Assembly: GCA_010279815.1 (NCBI GenBank)
Contig: QEOQ01000651.1
Coordinates: 299,162-363,161, forward strand
Origin: Brachionus plicatilis
Lineage: Eukaryota > Rotifera > Eurotatoria > Ploima > Brachionidae
Direction of reading: 5' to 3'
Length of the DNA stretch: 64,000 nucleotides
The position numbers and the translations under genes were made by a program. The notes under the pieces are model-generated. The model was given only the letters and a program-made list of their open reading frames with translations. It was not told the DNA's origin and did not search any database. Of this stretch, positions 34,449 to 47,281 are shown piece by piece (position 1 is the first letter of the stretch; every line of letters begins with the position of its first letter).

Positions 34449-37400
34449 TTAGACCATGTCTGGCTTGGCGTACATTGGCAAATTACTGCTGTTATAATTC
34501 AAAAAGCTAAGTACTTTTTTTTCAACTAAAGCCCTTGTGCCACTATTTGAAAAATGTTCTCCAATCTTGTCTCTCTGGTCTTTGGTCAACTAGAAATAAA
34601 AATTAAAAAATAAACTTATTAAATATTCAATGAGTTACGATCAGATCTCGGTCTACAAGTTCATTCAATAAATCATGAACAGATTTTATTCCATTATTCT
34701 TAAAAAAATATTTTAGTACTTTACTAGAATTTAGAACCTTAATTTTACTGGATTTATTGAAATATCACGTATTTCTTGGGCCAATTCATCGAATCTGTCG
34801 TGGTAAATAGCAGTTGTCCAGTTATCATTTAAGTATCTATAAAATTTTAGGCTGATGCAAAAATTTTCATAAAAAGTTACATGTAAAAATCTTTAATTTT
34901 CTTTTGGTTATATTTTAGTAATAGATGATTCAAATACTGCTCATGAAATCCGTAGAGTTTTATGTAGTTTTCTACATTGAATCTCTTTTTTGACAGACAA
35001 GTAATAGTTTGAATACACTTGTGCTTATTCAAATGAATTCTAAAATAGCCATTTTCTGTATTAGTTACAAGTTCATCATTCTAAAAAATATTTAATTTAT
35101 TTTTTTTTAAATCTAAAAATTAAATAACTGTTTAGCAGCAAAAACCGTAATTTCTGTCAAATTTTGAAATTTTTCTTTGAAAAATGAAATCAATAACCAT
35201 TAAAATTTAGCTTATTTTTTGGGTTAATAAAATTTTTTTAATTTTTTTATTGAATTATTTTCCCTAAATATGAAATGATAAAAAAAATTAGCAAAAAAAA
35301 ATTAAGACAGAAAAATTGTCAAGAAATTTTTTAAAATGTTTGCAAGGAAAAATGATAATATTTAAAAAAAAATTGAAAATTTAGCTTATTTTTTAGGTTT
35401 ACTATTAAATTAATTAATAATTGATTTAACAGAAAATCTTTTTTATTTGCTGCATAACCAATTATTTCAGATATTTTAGCTGGCATTTAAAAAACCGATA
35501 GTTTATTAAAAAAAAACAGAAAAACCAACCTCTTGAGCCTCTTCTTTGTATGTTACAGTTAAACCAGGTTTTGTGACATGCAAGTAATACAATCCACCAG
35601 GTAGAACACCGTATAAAATTTTTGGCTTTTTATACAATTTAATAAGAACATTTTCAGATGGATCATTTGTAGCCAAACGATGCGAATCACTTTTTTCCTC
35701 GGACTCATCATCATTAATCAATAAAGGATCAATCAGTTCCAACATTTTGAAAGCTAAATCTGCTCCTATTTCTTTTTGATTGAAGCAAGCATGGCACCAT
35801 GTATCCACATAATATGATCTCTTGAATTTAGTCATTTTACCTGCCGAGCGAATACAAGAATCATTGGTATGAAACTCGTTGTCGATTACTAAACGGCCAT
35901 CATATACCAAATGGCACTTGTTTACTGCCGTAAAAGTTATATAATCAACATCTTTTTTGTAATAACACATCAACATCTTTAAAATTAAAATTAGATAATA
36001 AAAAATTAATTTTCTTTAAATGATTACACAGCATGGAACTTCGAGTAAAGAAGAACTGGCTTCATTGTCAGAATCAATTTTTTTGAAACAAATTGAGTTA
36101 ATAAGCTGTCCTGATTGCCAGCTGTTTCCGTTCCAATCAACCATCTGATAACCATAATATATTTTTATTCCAATCTCGTTCATCATATTCATCACTTTTT
36201 CTATCACATATGGATTGTTCATTTCATTTAATGCCTTGAATAAATTAAAATTTTAAAAAATCTTTAAACCATTTATCAATTGTGTCATCTAAAAATGATT
36301 TTAAAGAATATTTTAAGCCTTCATCTTTAAATCGTTCAAAATTTTTTTTCTTAAACTTTAAACTTATTTATTATTTTTAATTGAAAATAATCAGTTTTAA
36401 ATGTTTATTAAAAAAAAAAGATACAAAATTTTATTTTAAACTGCTCAAATTAAAATATTTAAATTTTTTTTTAAATCCGTAAAAATCAAGTTGATATTAT
36501 TATAAATTGAAAGCTTAAATGTAAAAATTTTCAACATTAATCTCTAAATAACAAATGTTAAAAATTTTAATTAAATTTAAAATATCTATAAGATTTATTT
36601 TCTTTAATTTATTTTTTGAGAATTTTAGCCTAAATTTACATAGTGTTCAAAAAAAAATCAATAAAAATTTAAAAACTTATTTATTCTCAAGACAATAGTA
36701 ATCATTAGTGATGTTGGTTGTTGACTGCTTGATCAACCGATAATGTAAACTTTGGTTAACCAAAAATTCGGTTAGCCAAAATTTGGTTTAGAGAGTTTTC
36801 AGTAGTTGGGTGACATGGCAGTCAATCGAAAGAAGGTAAATGCATCTTTCCAACATTTTTTAAGTAGTACATTAGCAAACATTTGGTCAGTCCTGCAATC
36901 AGCTTAAAATATGTGATACCACCACCACCAGCAAAAGATGTAGCGATTGTCGAAAAACGTAAAAGAGGAAGACCAAATAAGGTGTTAGAAGCTTTACTGA
37001 AAAATTAAATTTTATTCTTTCAAAAAGTTGTTTTTTAATTTTATTGAAAAAAATATTAAAAATTAATAGATTTTACTTTTAATATTTAAATTTAATATTT
37101 TACTGATCATTATAAGCAGTGCTGCTACGGTAAGTATCTTTTAAGTAAATTTACGTAAAAAAAAAGCAAAATAAAAATTTTGTCAAACAAAAAATTAGAT
37201 TTAAATTTTAAATTTCTAGGAAACCTTTATAAATCTTTAATCTATACATTCCCATTTTAATTACAGAATTAAATAAACTAATTTTTTTTTTTCTTTTTTT
37301 TTCCTAAAATTTACCATTAATAAAAACGTTATTTCAATTACTTTTTTCGTTGTGTTTACTTATAAATAATAAAAATTTAAATTTCCAGGTTGCCTTACCA

Positions 37401-40400
37401 AGATTGACACATAATTGAAAAAAATTTGGCCCTTTTTTGTACGTCAATTAACGAAAATTTACGTAAAATCACTCTGTAAATTGACGTAATTTCATTGTAC
37501 GTAAATTTTCTTTTTTTCACATAAATTTACTAAAAAGACACTGACTTATTAAATACTTATTGAAACACTAAAATATTGATAAAATAATTATATAACTACA
37601 AGATCAAAAAATTAATAAATGCTAATCAATTAATATATTCCCGATTCTAAAAGGCCAAAATTACAGCAAAATTATGATATTCCGGAAATTACATAAAAAC
37701 TTGTTAAATAACATGTGATTTTTGGTAAATACCTAAAGCTTAAATTAAAATTTTTGAAAATAACGGTGAACGTTCAACACATCGATATTTTTTCGTAGAA
37801 TAATTATTTCATAGAGTTATTTTCATAGAATTATTTAAGGAATTAAATATAGAAAAATAATTCAAAAAAATATATCATTTTTTTTCAGAATAATAATCTC
37901 TCTTAATTTTTATTACAACAAATTGAAAAAATATTTAAAATTTTCCTATAATCTACAAAAAACGAAAATTTTAATCGAAAAAAATTTATTTCAAGAGTTA
38001 ATCAAACGTAAATACAATTAAAATTTGTTCTTGAAAAAAAATTTAAATTAATTAAATCGCTAGATTTTTCTATTCATGTTTTGAAATAATTTCTATGAAA
38101 AAATAATTTTATGAGAATATTTTTATGAAAAATTTTTCAATAAAAATTTATTCTATGAGTTTTATTAAATTTTATCAATTTTTTATGAATTATTTTTTCG
38201 ATGAATTAATACATCATCAAAATAAAATCTCATTTACTGTACACTTTTTAAATAAAATTATAAATCTTACATCACTTTGGCACACTACAATGAACCTGCC
38301 AGGATTAATTCCATATTGAATCATGGCCTGCATGGCACACAATGCATTCAAGTCCATGCCATAAACAACAACATTGTCATTAGTTAATTCAATTTTAAAA
38401 TTTTCCATAAATCGAAGCAACTTTTCGGCCTCAACTTCACTATTGATCACAAACATATTTTCAGGCGGCTGGTCAAACAAAATTCTTGCCGGATGCGATT
38501 TGACTTCATGTTTAGTGTACGGATTGTAAACTCTTGCATCCAAAGGAGCAATGTTATAGTATTGTTCACCAGTGCAAAGTATCAAGTGATCATAAGACAA
38601 TTGAGTGTGTCCATTTATCAAAATGAACTTTCGTCTGCGATCAATCCAAGTCATTTTACCAGTAATTGTGTTGACCCAACTGCGGAGCGATATTGTGGCA
38701 AGTTCCTCTGAGTCGTAGTTCATTGTATTGACGCTCATCGCGTCTCTCAAATTGTCCGGTGGTAGGGTGCCAGGTAAACCAGTAGCTGATACTAGAGTCA
38801 AATTGCTGAACCGCAGATGGGGACAAAAAATTAGTCGCTGCAGAAAAGAGATACCAACTTCGGATGCGCCCACAACTACAATTTTCAAATTCACTGAAAT
38901 CTAAAATTATTTTTTTTAGAAAAATTTTTAATTAAATAAAAAAAATTTATTTCAAATTTTTTTAATTTTACTTTTGGTTCTAGTAAAAGTTTTCGGTCTA
39001 TCATATTCAAAGCAGATGCCATGAAGTAGTTATTTCTTGGCTTCAGGACCAAATCAGACGGAGCATTGACACCAAGCTTGTCAAAATTGTACTCAATTTG
39101 TTTACGTCTGGCAACAGGAACCATGTATTTCATGGCAGTTATTAGAGAGTACCGGTCCGATATTTCACTATTAGAATATTCAGGATATATCGGATAATAC
39201 AGACAGGTCTTGTGCGATTTTCTGAGAATCTCGCGAATGAAGTACTTGGTCTGGAATGAGAATATGGGTGTCAAAGCCAAATGGTTTATGTGCCCATGCT
39301 CGGATCGCTTGTGATGATTGAATATGATGAAATTTTCAATGTTGAAATTTGCTCTAAGATACTCTATGTCTTCTTCTTGGCGAATAACAGCGACACCGAT
39401 TACTTTGCCAATAACTTCGGCAACATACACTTCAATGTCTACTCCATTAGGATCCTTGCGCGATTTTATATAGGTCTTCAGGTCGGATAGAATTGAATTT
39501 TTGGATTTTAGGTTATGAACTAATCGCTCAATTGATTCAAGATCATTCGATTGTAAAGCAGGACGCACATCTATCGATTTAATAAGGCCAGCGCGATGAA
39601 AAAGGTACAGCTCTTGGTTCAATTTGTTGGTTCCTTTTGGTGTTACTCTCTTTATTAATTTTAAAGAAGATAAGTGTTGAATTTAAATTTTAAATAAACG
39701 AGAAGATTTATTTTTTAAAAGATATTCTTTTTAATAAAGTTTAAAGTTATTTTTATTATCTTATTACCGAAAGTTATGAACAATGTGGAATCAAAAAGAA
39801 AATAAAAAACGAAATTTTTTATACATTAAATTTGGTGTAAATTTTTTTTTTGAAAAATTTTATAAGAATTTTACTAATTTATGGTATAGTTGGTGGATTA
39901 AAAACAGACTTTTATAAAAGTCACAAGTTACAAGTCTAGTGCAAGTCAGGATTTGTTTCAAAAAATTTAAAAAATATAAGTCAAGATTTGACAAGACTTG
40001 CGCAAAGGTCAGAAAAAAGTCATTTTAAAGTCTATCAAAGTCAAGTCACTGACTTGATTTTTTATTTTTTGATTCTATTTTTAAAATGAATCAAATCCAG
40101 AGTTATTTTTTAATAAAAATTCAAGTCAAGTCTAGTGCCTTGACTATACTTTGACTTTATGACTTTTAAACAACTCTGAATTTAACTTATTTTAAAAATA
40201 GATTCAAAATATAAAAAAAAATTTTAAGTTATTATCTTTTTTTTTAGGAAAAAATAGCATTATTAGAAATAAATAAATTTCTTTTTTCAATGTCAATTTT
40301 CAAACATGATTTTTTAAACAAAGTATATTATCATTATATTCTTTTAAAGTGAATTTATGAATTAAAAACGAAAAAATATTTATGCTTAAGAACATTTTTA

Positions 40401-42298
40401 GAACATTTAGACATTTTAGAAATAAATTAAACACAAGCATCTTCAAGATAAGAAAATATTATGACTTGTAATTTTTGAAACAATACAAAGTCTTGTCGTT
40501 TTTTAAAAAAAAATTAATGAAGTTAAGTAATTAATTTTTTTTTAAGTGAATATAGTTATGAAGGTGAATCCGGTGTTTGAAATTTACTAAAAAATAAATT
40601 AATTCACTATATAAAATAATTTCTTGAAAATTAATTGTAGCAAAAGAAGAATTTTTACCTTAACTGTTTGTAAAACAACCCATGTTGTTTCCGTGAAAAA
40701 AGTTAAAAAATCATATTTTTATTTCAAAAAAATGTCTGTTTATTAAAATTGGAAAGATATTTTTTTATTTTTAAATTTATAAACTTAAGTTAAAAAAATT
40801 GAATAAACATCTTTTAAGACATGAAATAAAAAAAAACCAATTTAGGTGTAATACTTACTATAAAATTTTGAATAAGGGAAAATTCTGGAACATTTTGTGG
40901 TAATGTAATGATACAATAGTCTTTGTCTGGAAAGAGTTCAAAGGCTTTTGGTAAAAAGTCAAGAGATCTGGAATCATGTTTGTCTTCGATACAAAATAAT
41001 TGTATCGAAAATGCATTGGATTCGCCAAAATATTGCTCTGATTTAAGTTTAACAGTTTCTTTACCAGACGAATATTCACTTTGATTCGATTCATTATTAA
41101 ATTCCGCTTCTATTTCATTACTTAAAAAAAAATTAAAAAAAATCCGGGACACTTATATTTTATTTTCTTACGAGTCTATTAAACCATCATCGCTCAGCTT
41201 TCGTTTTATTTCAGGTTCTTGGGATAAAAAAATTAAATTTATTCATTAAAAAAACTTCACTCTACCATTTTCATCTTTTTCAGGCTTAGTAGGATTAAGA
41301 ATATCATCCGGATGTGGTTTGCGAAGACCATAAAAAGGCCTCAACTCGAAGCATTCATTCAACAGGCTAACATTAACATCTGTTGTCAGTGCCATGAAGC
41401 CTATGCCGAAACCCTCGGCCTAATGAATTTTTAAAAATAAAAATTTTTAATTAACTTTTTAAAACCCGGAATTAAAATTTGATTTTAGCATGAAAACTTT
41501 TTTTTTTATTTCCAGATTATTAAAAATAAAAATACTTCAGCAGTCAGGCATTTATTTTGTTCATTTTGCGCTTCGATTAATTCCGCAACATAAAAATTTC
41601 CATAAGTAGCTCTCAGAAGGTCGGTGTAGGAATTTAAAAGCGGAATCAAGTCATCATTATCATGGACATCAGAGTCCCTAATATGCAGAACAGGAATATG
41701 CTTTTCACGATTGGTGGCATAAACAATGCATTTAAGGTCTCTGGACGCATCAGGGTTATCATTTCGATTCAATTCGGTGAACATACTTGCCAGAGAAGGC
41801 TCTTGTATGCTGTTAATGGGAACACATAGCAGAATATAGTGACATTCAGGTACTGCTTTAAAGGCGCTTTTTATTATTTCTTGAGCACAGGAGATGGAAA
41901 ATTCGCTCTGTGATGAAAAAAAATGAAGGAATAAAGTATTTAAGGTGTTCAATTTGCTAGTGTCATATCTAAAATTGATCCATGATTGCCAATCGCCAGG
42001 ATCCACACCGTAAACATTCGGATAGTCGTTAAAACATGCCTGAGCTAAAATTTTGTTTGTTTGCTGATCTTCCAGTGTAATTGATAAAATTGATTTTTCT
42101 CTTAAATTTTTATTAAGAAAATTAATTTTGTTAATAAATTAAAATTTACATCAATTCATTGATTTTGCCGACCTCGCGGCATTTTGGACCAAATAAATCC
42201 AATGTATGGTTATTAATGAAGCGAATTATGTCTTTGACATCTCCAGGCTCTGTTCGCCTTGCGGTTGTAAGTATTGAGCCGTGAAGTTTTTTAGACAT
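34449..42298 (-). CDS. CFAP61: Cilia- and flagella-associated protein 61
   Basis: Thirteen exons, all placed with GT-AG borders: 42298-42150, 42100-41536, 41419-41266, 41217-41172, 41120-40859, 39649-38972, 38900-38271, 36234-36028, 35976-35530, 35080-34881, 34836-34749, 34698-34639, 34589-34449. The frame closes at 1208 residues (human protein about 1,237). Start MSKKLHGSILTTARRTEPGD begins an acetyltransferase-like N-terminal part. The middle has the family phrase ELYLFHRAGLIKSIDVRPA. The Rossmann-type flavoprotein-like domain starts KIVVVGASEVGISFLQ and continues YDHLILCTGEQY. Late landmarks are CHLVYDGRLVID, FHTNDSCIRSAG and the conserved end LPMYAKPDMV. CFAP61 is part of the calmodulin- and spoke-associated complex at radial spoke 3 of motile axonemes, so it indicates a ciliated animal. 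Most introns are about 50 nt; those before 39649 (1.2 kb), before 36234 (2.0 kb) and before 35080 (450 nt) are expanded, the first two by repeats. Confidence 0.95.
36700..37010 (+). pseudogene. Transposon-derived scrap with AT-hook, in CFAP61 intron
   Basis: Antisense within the 2-kb intron. One frame reads SPAISLKYVIPPPPAKDV then VEKRKRGRPNKVLEALL, with an RGRP AT-hook core, ending in a stop. Upstream words (TAG-interrupted FFK*YISKHLVSP) could be a decayed BED-type zinc finger, as in hAT transposases. Assignment is tentative. Confidence 0.35.
37119..37541. repeat. ACGTAAA-rich repeat in CFAP61 intron
   Basis: CAGTG at 37119 and CACTG at about 37537-37541 could be the two ends. Both arms carry AAATTTACGTAAA words. 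No clear target duplication. Confidence 0.4.
39905..40178. mobile_element. hAT-type MITE copy in CFAP61 intron
   Basis: Ends CAGACTTTTATAAAAGTCAC and complement of CAGAGTTGTTTAAAAGTCAT with AAGTCAAGTC-rich interior, as at 24927. The flanking 8 bp do not match (ATTAAAAA, AATTTAAC), so the copy is older or rearranged. Confidence 0.7.
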
Positions 42299-43420
42299 TT
42301 CAGTAATTTGGGTTTTTCGATAGAATATTATAAAATAAAATTATATTTTTTCATTTAATAATTTTTTGTGTTTTTTTCGTTGTCATGGAAACCGAATTAA
42401 AAGCTTACAGACAAATTTAAGAAACTTAACTTATTCAATTAGTTAAATAAAATGTCTTTTAAAGATATTTAATTGTAAAATTTAAGTTCTAAACGTTATT
42501 TTCAAATCAAAATATTAAGTTTTAAGTAAATGAAAAAAACGTCTCTTTAATTAATTATCTTTTAAAATAATAAACTATACCTTATTATGTTTAATTTTTT
42601 TATTATTCTGTAACATAAAATATTGAACATTAAAAGTTTTTTGGAATACAAAATTAGAGATGAGAATGCTGAGTTTTAAAGGAATGTGATAATGTTTTTA
42701 GTCAACAGATTTAAAACAGATTTCAGAATTAAAAAATTTTTTTAAACAAAATTTAATTTTATTAATATATATATAAAATCTGAACGAAGATGAAATTGTA
42801 TGGATATTAATCGGGCACGCTTCCGTTTTTTGTAAAACGTTATTTAAAGGAAAAATTTAACGATTTTTAAAAACAATAAATTTTTTTTTTAAATTTAAAT
42901 TTAGATCATTTTGTACAATTTCATATCTGAAAAACCATAATTATAAAACAGTTGTCATCGTTATAGTAATTAACGCTTTTTTTTTCTTTTTTTTTCGACC
43001 AATATTTAAGAATTAAAAATTTTATTTGATAATTTATTTAAAAAATTAGAAATTTTAATACCGTTAACCTCGTTAACTATCGATAATTAACGTTATCGAT
43101 TTATTTTTTCTGATTAAATCGGTATTTGTAATAAGAAATTTGAATTTCGAAAAGCCTAAATTTTATTGACTTATAATATTTTAATATAACTAATTTTGTA
43201 AATTCCCAACAAATTTAATAAAAAATGTACAAATTTATTCAACCAAAAATAAATTTATTAAATCAAACAAAACATTATTAAAATAAGCAAAATATATGTT
43301 TTCAGAAAAAAAAATAAACCGTAACTTTTTTTGCTAACATTTACCAGAAAATTTAATAAATTAATAAAAAAATTAATTTATATAAAAAAAATTTTTTTTT
43401 GTGCAGCCGCTCGTACAATA
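42299..43420. other. AT-rich intergenic upstream of CFAP61
   Basis: Presumed CFAP61 promoter at the left side; no motif stands out. 43055-43110 has GTTAAC / ATCGATAATTAACGTTATCGAT palindromic words, similar to those at 44815-44980. Confidence 0.4.
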
Positions 43421-44008
43421 CCGTAACCGCTTGATTAAAACTCCAGGAATAAAACTGTAGTTCCTTCTTTATACTATTGGAGTTAAGACCATACCCGACA
43501 TGTTAAAATATATTTTAATTAAAATTCTGGAGTAAAGGAGAATTTAATATTTTAAGCCATTTATAAAGGCTAAAATTCAGCTTTATTCCAGGAGTAAAGG
43601 CTGAAAAATAACGGACATTTTTGAAAAATTGTGGAGTTAATTTTGAAAATCATTAAAGTCAAATTTAGCTTTTATTCTAATTTCAAAAAAAAAGTTCGGT
43701 TTTATTCCAATATGAAAAACTGAGTGTTTTAAAAATTATTAAAAAAAATTTTCTTTTAAAATAAAAAACATCGCTTAAGCTAAAAATTGAAAAATGATAA
43801 ATGAAGAAGACATAGGTGTCACTGATGCTCTAGAAGACATAGATAAAGCTGAATTTTAGCCTTTATAAATGGCTTAAAATATTAAATTCTCCTTTACTCC
43901 AGAATTTTAATTAAAATATATTTTAACATGTCGGGTATGGTCTTAACTCCAATAGTATAAAGAAGGAACTACAGTTTTATTCCTGGAGTTTTAATCAAGC
44001 GGTTACGG
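43421..44008. mobile_element. Foldback MITE with 164-bp arms
   Basis: 588 bp. The left arm 43421-43584 and right arm 43845-44008 are nearly perfect inverted copies, starting CCGTAACCGCTTGATTAAAA. Flanked by TA on both sides (43419-43420 and 44009-44010). The 260-bp centre has no gene. TA target suggests a Tc1/mariner-driven non-autonomous element. Confidence 0.93.
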
Positions 44009-44010
44009 TA

Positions 44011-45321
44011 ATAACATTTTTTCTTTTTCATTAAAGCGTTGCATTTTACACATAATTTATTAGCAGTTTCAGTATTTTCTGGGAATTTCGCTTTTTTTGA
44101 AAAGATTTCTAACTCTTTATCACTTGATTCATATCAATGCGAATATTGTTAAAATTTACTATTGTTAAAATCTAAAAAAAAAATTACTTATTAGCAAATA
44201 AAAGAAGAATTAACAAAAAAAAATTATCTATTTGAGCAAGCGATCATGTGATAACAATATAAATTTTTTAACCAAAACCAGCAAGTGAATGTGCAAAGTT
44301 TCCAATTTTCTCTGTTTATCCCAATAATACGAACTGAATTAACAGAAGAAATCATTTCATCGAAAGTTTTCCACGGTTTGATTTCTAGAATATTTAAGAA
44401 ATGTTTGGAATCATCACGTGAAAAACTTTTTAAATGAAATTAATTAATTGAATATAGAATTAATTGTCAGTAAATAAAAATATTATTCCTATATCTTTTA
44501 TATTGAAGAATCAAAAAATCTATCATTATTTAATAAAAGTGTGAAGCCAATATAAAAAATGTTTTATTTCATTCAATTAAGTCTATTTTTAGCTTTATTT
44601 GTTTAAAATAATATTAAATTTGTTGGGTAAATTTAGAGAGCCAATTTTATTTAAGGTAGTTGATTTATTTTTCATTTTTAAAATATATAACAAAATTTAA
44701 ATATATTTTAACTTTTAATCAAAGAATAATTTTTTCAAGCAAGAATATTTTTTTAAAGGCAATTTAAATTAATTTGTATTTATTTTAATTGAAAAATTCA
44801 AATAATGTAAAAACATAATCGTTAACGTTATTTAAAGGTAGTTAACTGTGTTAATGGTATTTAAATTTTGAATTTTTCCAGAAAATTATTTAATAAAATT
44901 ACTATATTTTAAATAATTGTTCAAAAAAGAAATGAAAGAAAAAAGTTAATAACGTTAACGAAAAAAACGGTTTTAGATTTGTTAAAAATAATATTTTATA
45001 TTTTTTATTTTTACTAATTCATTTGTTCAATTAAAAATTTGTGCAAAAAAAAAAGAATCGTTTATTCTTTTTTACGATTGATAACGATAGCATACCTGAT
45101 ATAAATTTAAAATAAAAAAATCTAATTTTGTAATTATCAAAAATGACGTGAACCCATCAAGTAAGAAAGGACAATGACGTGCTAATAATTAAAGAGAAAA
45201 TAAACTGAAGACAATAAATTGATCATAAACTTCGTCAATAATTGTTGAATCCTTGGACAATGTAATCAAATGCTTAGTTTTTTATTGATATCCGCTTAGA
45301 TACAAAGAGACATACTATTTT
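44011..45321. other. AT-rich intergenic
   Basis: Long A/T runs and scattered GTTAACG palindromes; no gene supported. Confidence 0.4.
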
Positions 45322-45505
45322 TATTGATATGGCAACATTTTTTTTTATTTAAAATTTTTCAATAAACGTTTGAGTTAAAAAAGCTCAAAAAACAAATGGT
45401 TTTATAATTTCAAAAAAAAAAAAATTTTGAGAACAAATTTAAAGAGAATTATCGAACAGATTTTCTTGATTTCATATCTACAGCGGTTCTAATAAAATCG
45501 TAACG

Positions 45506-45838
45506 CCGCTTGGCCGGCTGGCGCGGCCTCGGCCATTTTGTCGGCCCGGCGCGGCCTTTAAACGGCGTCGGCGCGGCCTGCCTAGTCGGCCAAGTTGTTC
45601 GGCCAAGATGTTCGGCCATGTCGGCCACGTCGGCCAAGTTGTTCGGCCTAGTCGGCCAAGTTGTTCAGCCATGTCGGCCAAGTTGTTCGGCCTAGTCGGC
45701 AAAGTTGTTCGGCCAAGTTGATCGGCCTAGTCGGCCAAGTTGATCGGCCTAGTCGGCCAAGTTGTTCGGCCATGTCGGCCAAGTTGTTCGGCCATGTCGG
45801 CCAAGTTGATCGGCTAAGTTGTTCGGCCTTGTCGGCCG
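45506..45838. repeat. GC-rich TCGGCCAAGTTGT minisatellite, left arm
   Basis: About fifteen imperfect 11-bp half-units of the form TCGGCC-A/T-A/T-G-T, often paired as TCGGCCAAGTTGTTCGGCCA. GC content is far above the surroundings. Open frames across it (45449-45858) are artefacts of the repeat. Confidence 0.95.
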
Positions 45839-45849
45839 TATTAAAAAAT

Positions 45850-46347
45850 CTAAAATAATCTAAAAGTATTAAAAAAATATCTTCTTTTTCGATAATTGCA
45901 AATGGTTGATTTGCTTAAGAGGACGGAAAAAACTCTTCGGACTTCAAGAGAAATTTCCCGTGCACTTTTAAACCCATTCGAAGTTTTCATTTGGTTCTAT
46001 AATTATTATTAAATATTTTGATTAAATTTATTTATTAAAAATTACTCGGATAAATTCTCTAATCACAGCAGTTACTTTTTGAGAAACTCCATATCTCCGG
46101 GCAAAATATCCTAAATTAAGGCGATTTTTTTTTGTTTAAGACGAAATTGTCGTGCTCTGATTGCCTTTGTAAAATTTTTTTTTTAATATTTAAATTTCAA
46201 TTTTATAATTACCGTAAGTTTTGGAACAAATTCTTCAGGATACAATTTGAGTGCATTCTCACGAATTGCCTTTGCTTTTTGTCCCTTCAGACTTAACTTT
46301 CTTATTAAATCTGATATTTTCTTCATTGTTTCTTTACGATAATTCAT
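45850..46347 (-). CDS. Small double helix-turn-helix protein (one frame lesion)
   Basis: Three exons, 46347-46213, 46164-46046 and 45996-45850, with GT-AG introns of 48-49 nt, giving about 133 residues. Exon 2 needs one extra base in a run of nine A near 46125-46134; with it both neighbouring splice phases agree, so this is a recent one-base loss or a homopolymer sequencing error. The first half is basic and helical (MKKISDLIRKLSLKGQKAKA). Exon 2 has a helix-turn-helix (LNLGYFARRYGVSQKVTAVI) and exon 3 a second (AREISLEVRRVFSVLLSKST), as in the paired N-terminal domain of Tc1/mariner transposases. There is no catalytic domain. The stop lies 11 bp from the GGCCGA array. A DNA-binding role on the arm repeats is plausible but inferred. 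Confidence 0.5.
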
Positions 46348-46492
46348 TTTCTATAATCTAAATTTAGATAAAAAAATTTTAAAAATAATTAACAATATCA
46401 ACAATGCCACCAAAGAAAGTTGAAACCAAAAATTGTATATTAGTACGCATAATGAAAAAACCAGTCAAATAAAGAAAAAGATCCGGGTAGTA

Positions 46493-47281
46493 ACGGGTGT
46501 CCAATAAAGCTTGTCCGAAATTTTAAATTAAAAAAAAAATATGAAAGGAATGTTTGTTTCAGATGAAATTTAACACAGATATAGAATGACTACTTATATA
46601 TATAAAACATTTGAAATTTCGTTGATCTGACAACCAGGTCACAAGGAACCCTGGTGACTTTGAATACCAGTCAATCCTAAAAATGTCCCCGAGGTTTTCA
46701 TTTTTTACCTATATATTTTTATATATCAGTGAATAGAGAATTTTATCAGCTCTCTAATGACACCAAGGTCAAATTTTTCCAATTCTCTGTTCAAAAGATA
46801 TTATCAAAAACATCCAAAAATCGCTAAAAATATATATAGTTCAAAAAAAGGGGTTTTTGTGAATAAAATGTAATATCTTTTGAATGGAATGATATTTTTT
46901 TACCAAATTTTGTATGATTATAGTAAATACTCAATTTTACACAAAAAACTATGAATAATATTCTTCATGAAAATTTAAGACACTCCATTACCATTTTTTA
47001 ACTAAAAGTGTCTGTCTTTACAAATAATAATCCTGTTTCAAAACTACTTTGAGTAAGAACGTGATTATACACTTTAAAAATAGCAAAATGAATCAAGTTT
47101 AAGATTTAATGTTATATTAGTCACTGGTTAACTTAGTTTACTAAATTCTGCATTTGAAAGTTGTCTTTTTTAAGTCAATTCTAAAAAAAATTGAATTTGA
47201 ATTCTAAAGCATTAAAACATCAATTAAAAGTAATAAAAAATTATTTTTAAACAAATTATTTTAAAACCAGTCTAAAAAATG
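46493..47281. repeat. 789-bp TIR, left copy
   Basis: Inner edge is the ATG of the transposase. It presumably carries the promoter. Only scattered mismatches to the right copy were noticed. Confidence 0.93.

Noticed and set aside
42990..45100. A single large element defined by GTTAACG palindromes at 43055 and 44815-44980
   Set aside because: The palindromic words do not extend into matching arms and no target duplication was found.
45449..45858. Four overlapping ORFs rich in Gly/Arg/Pro
   Set aside because: Arise from the GGCCGA minisatellite, open in many frames at once.
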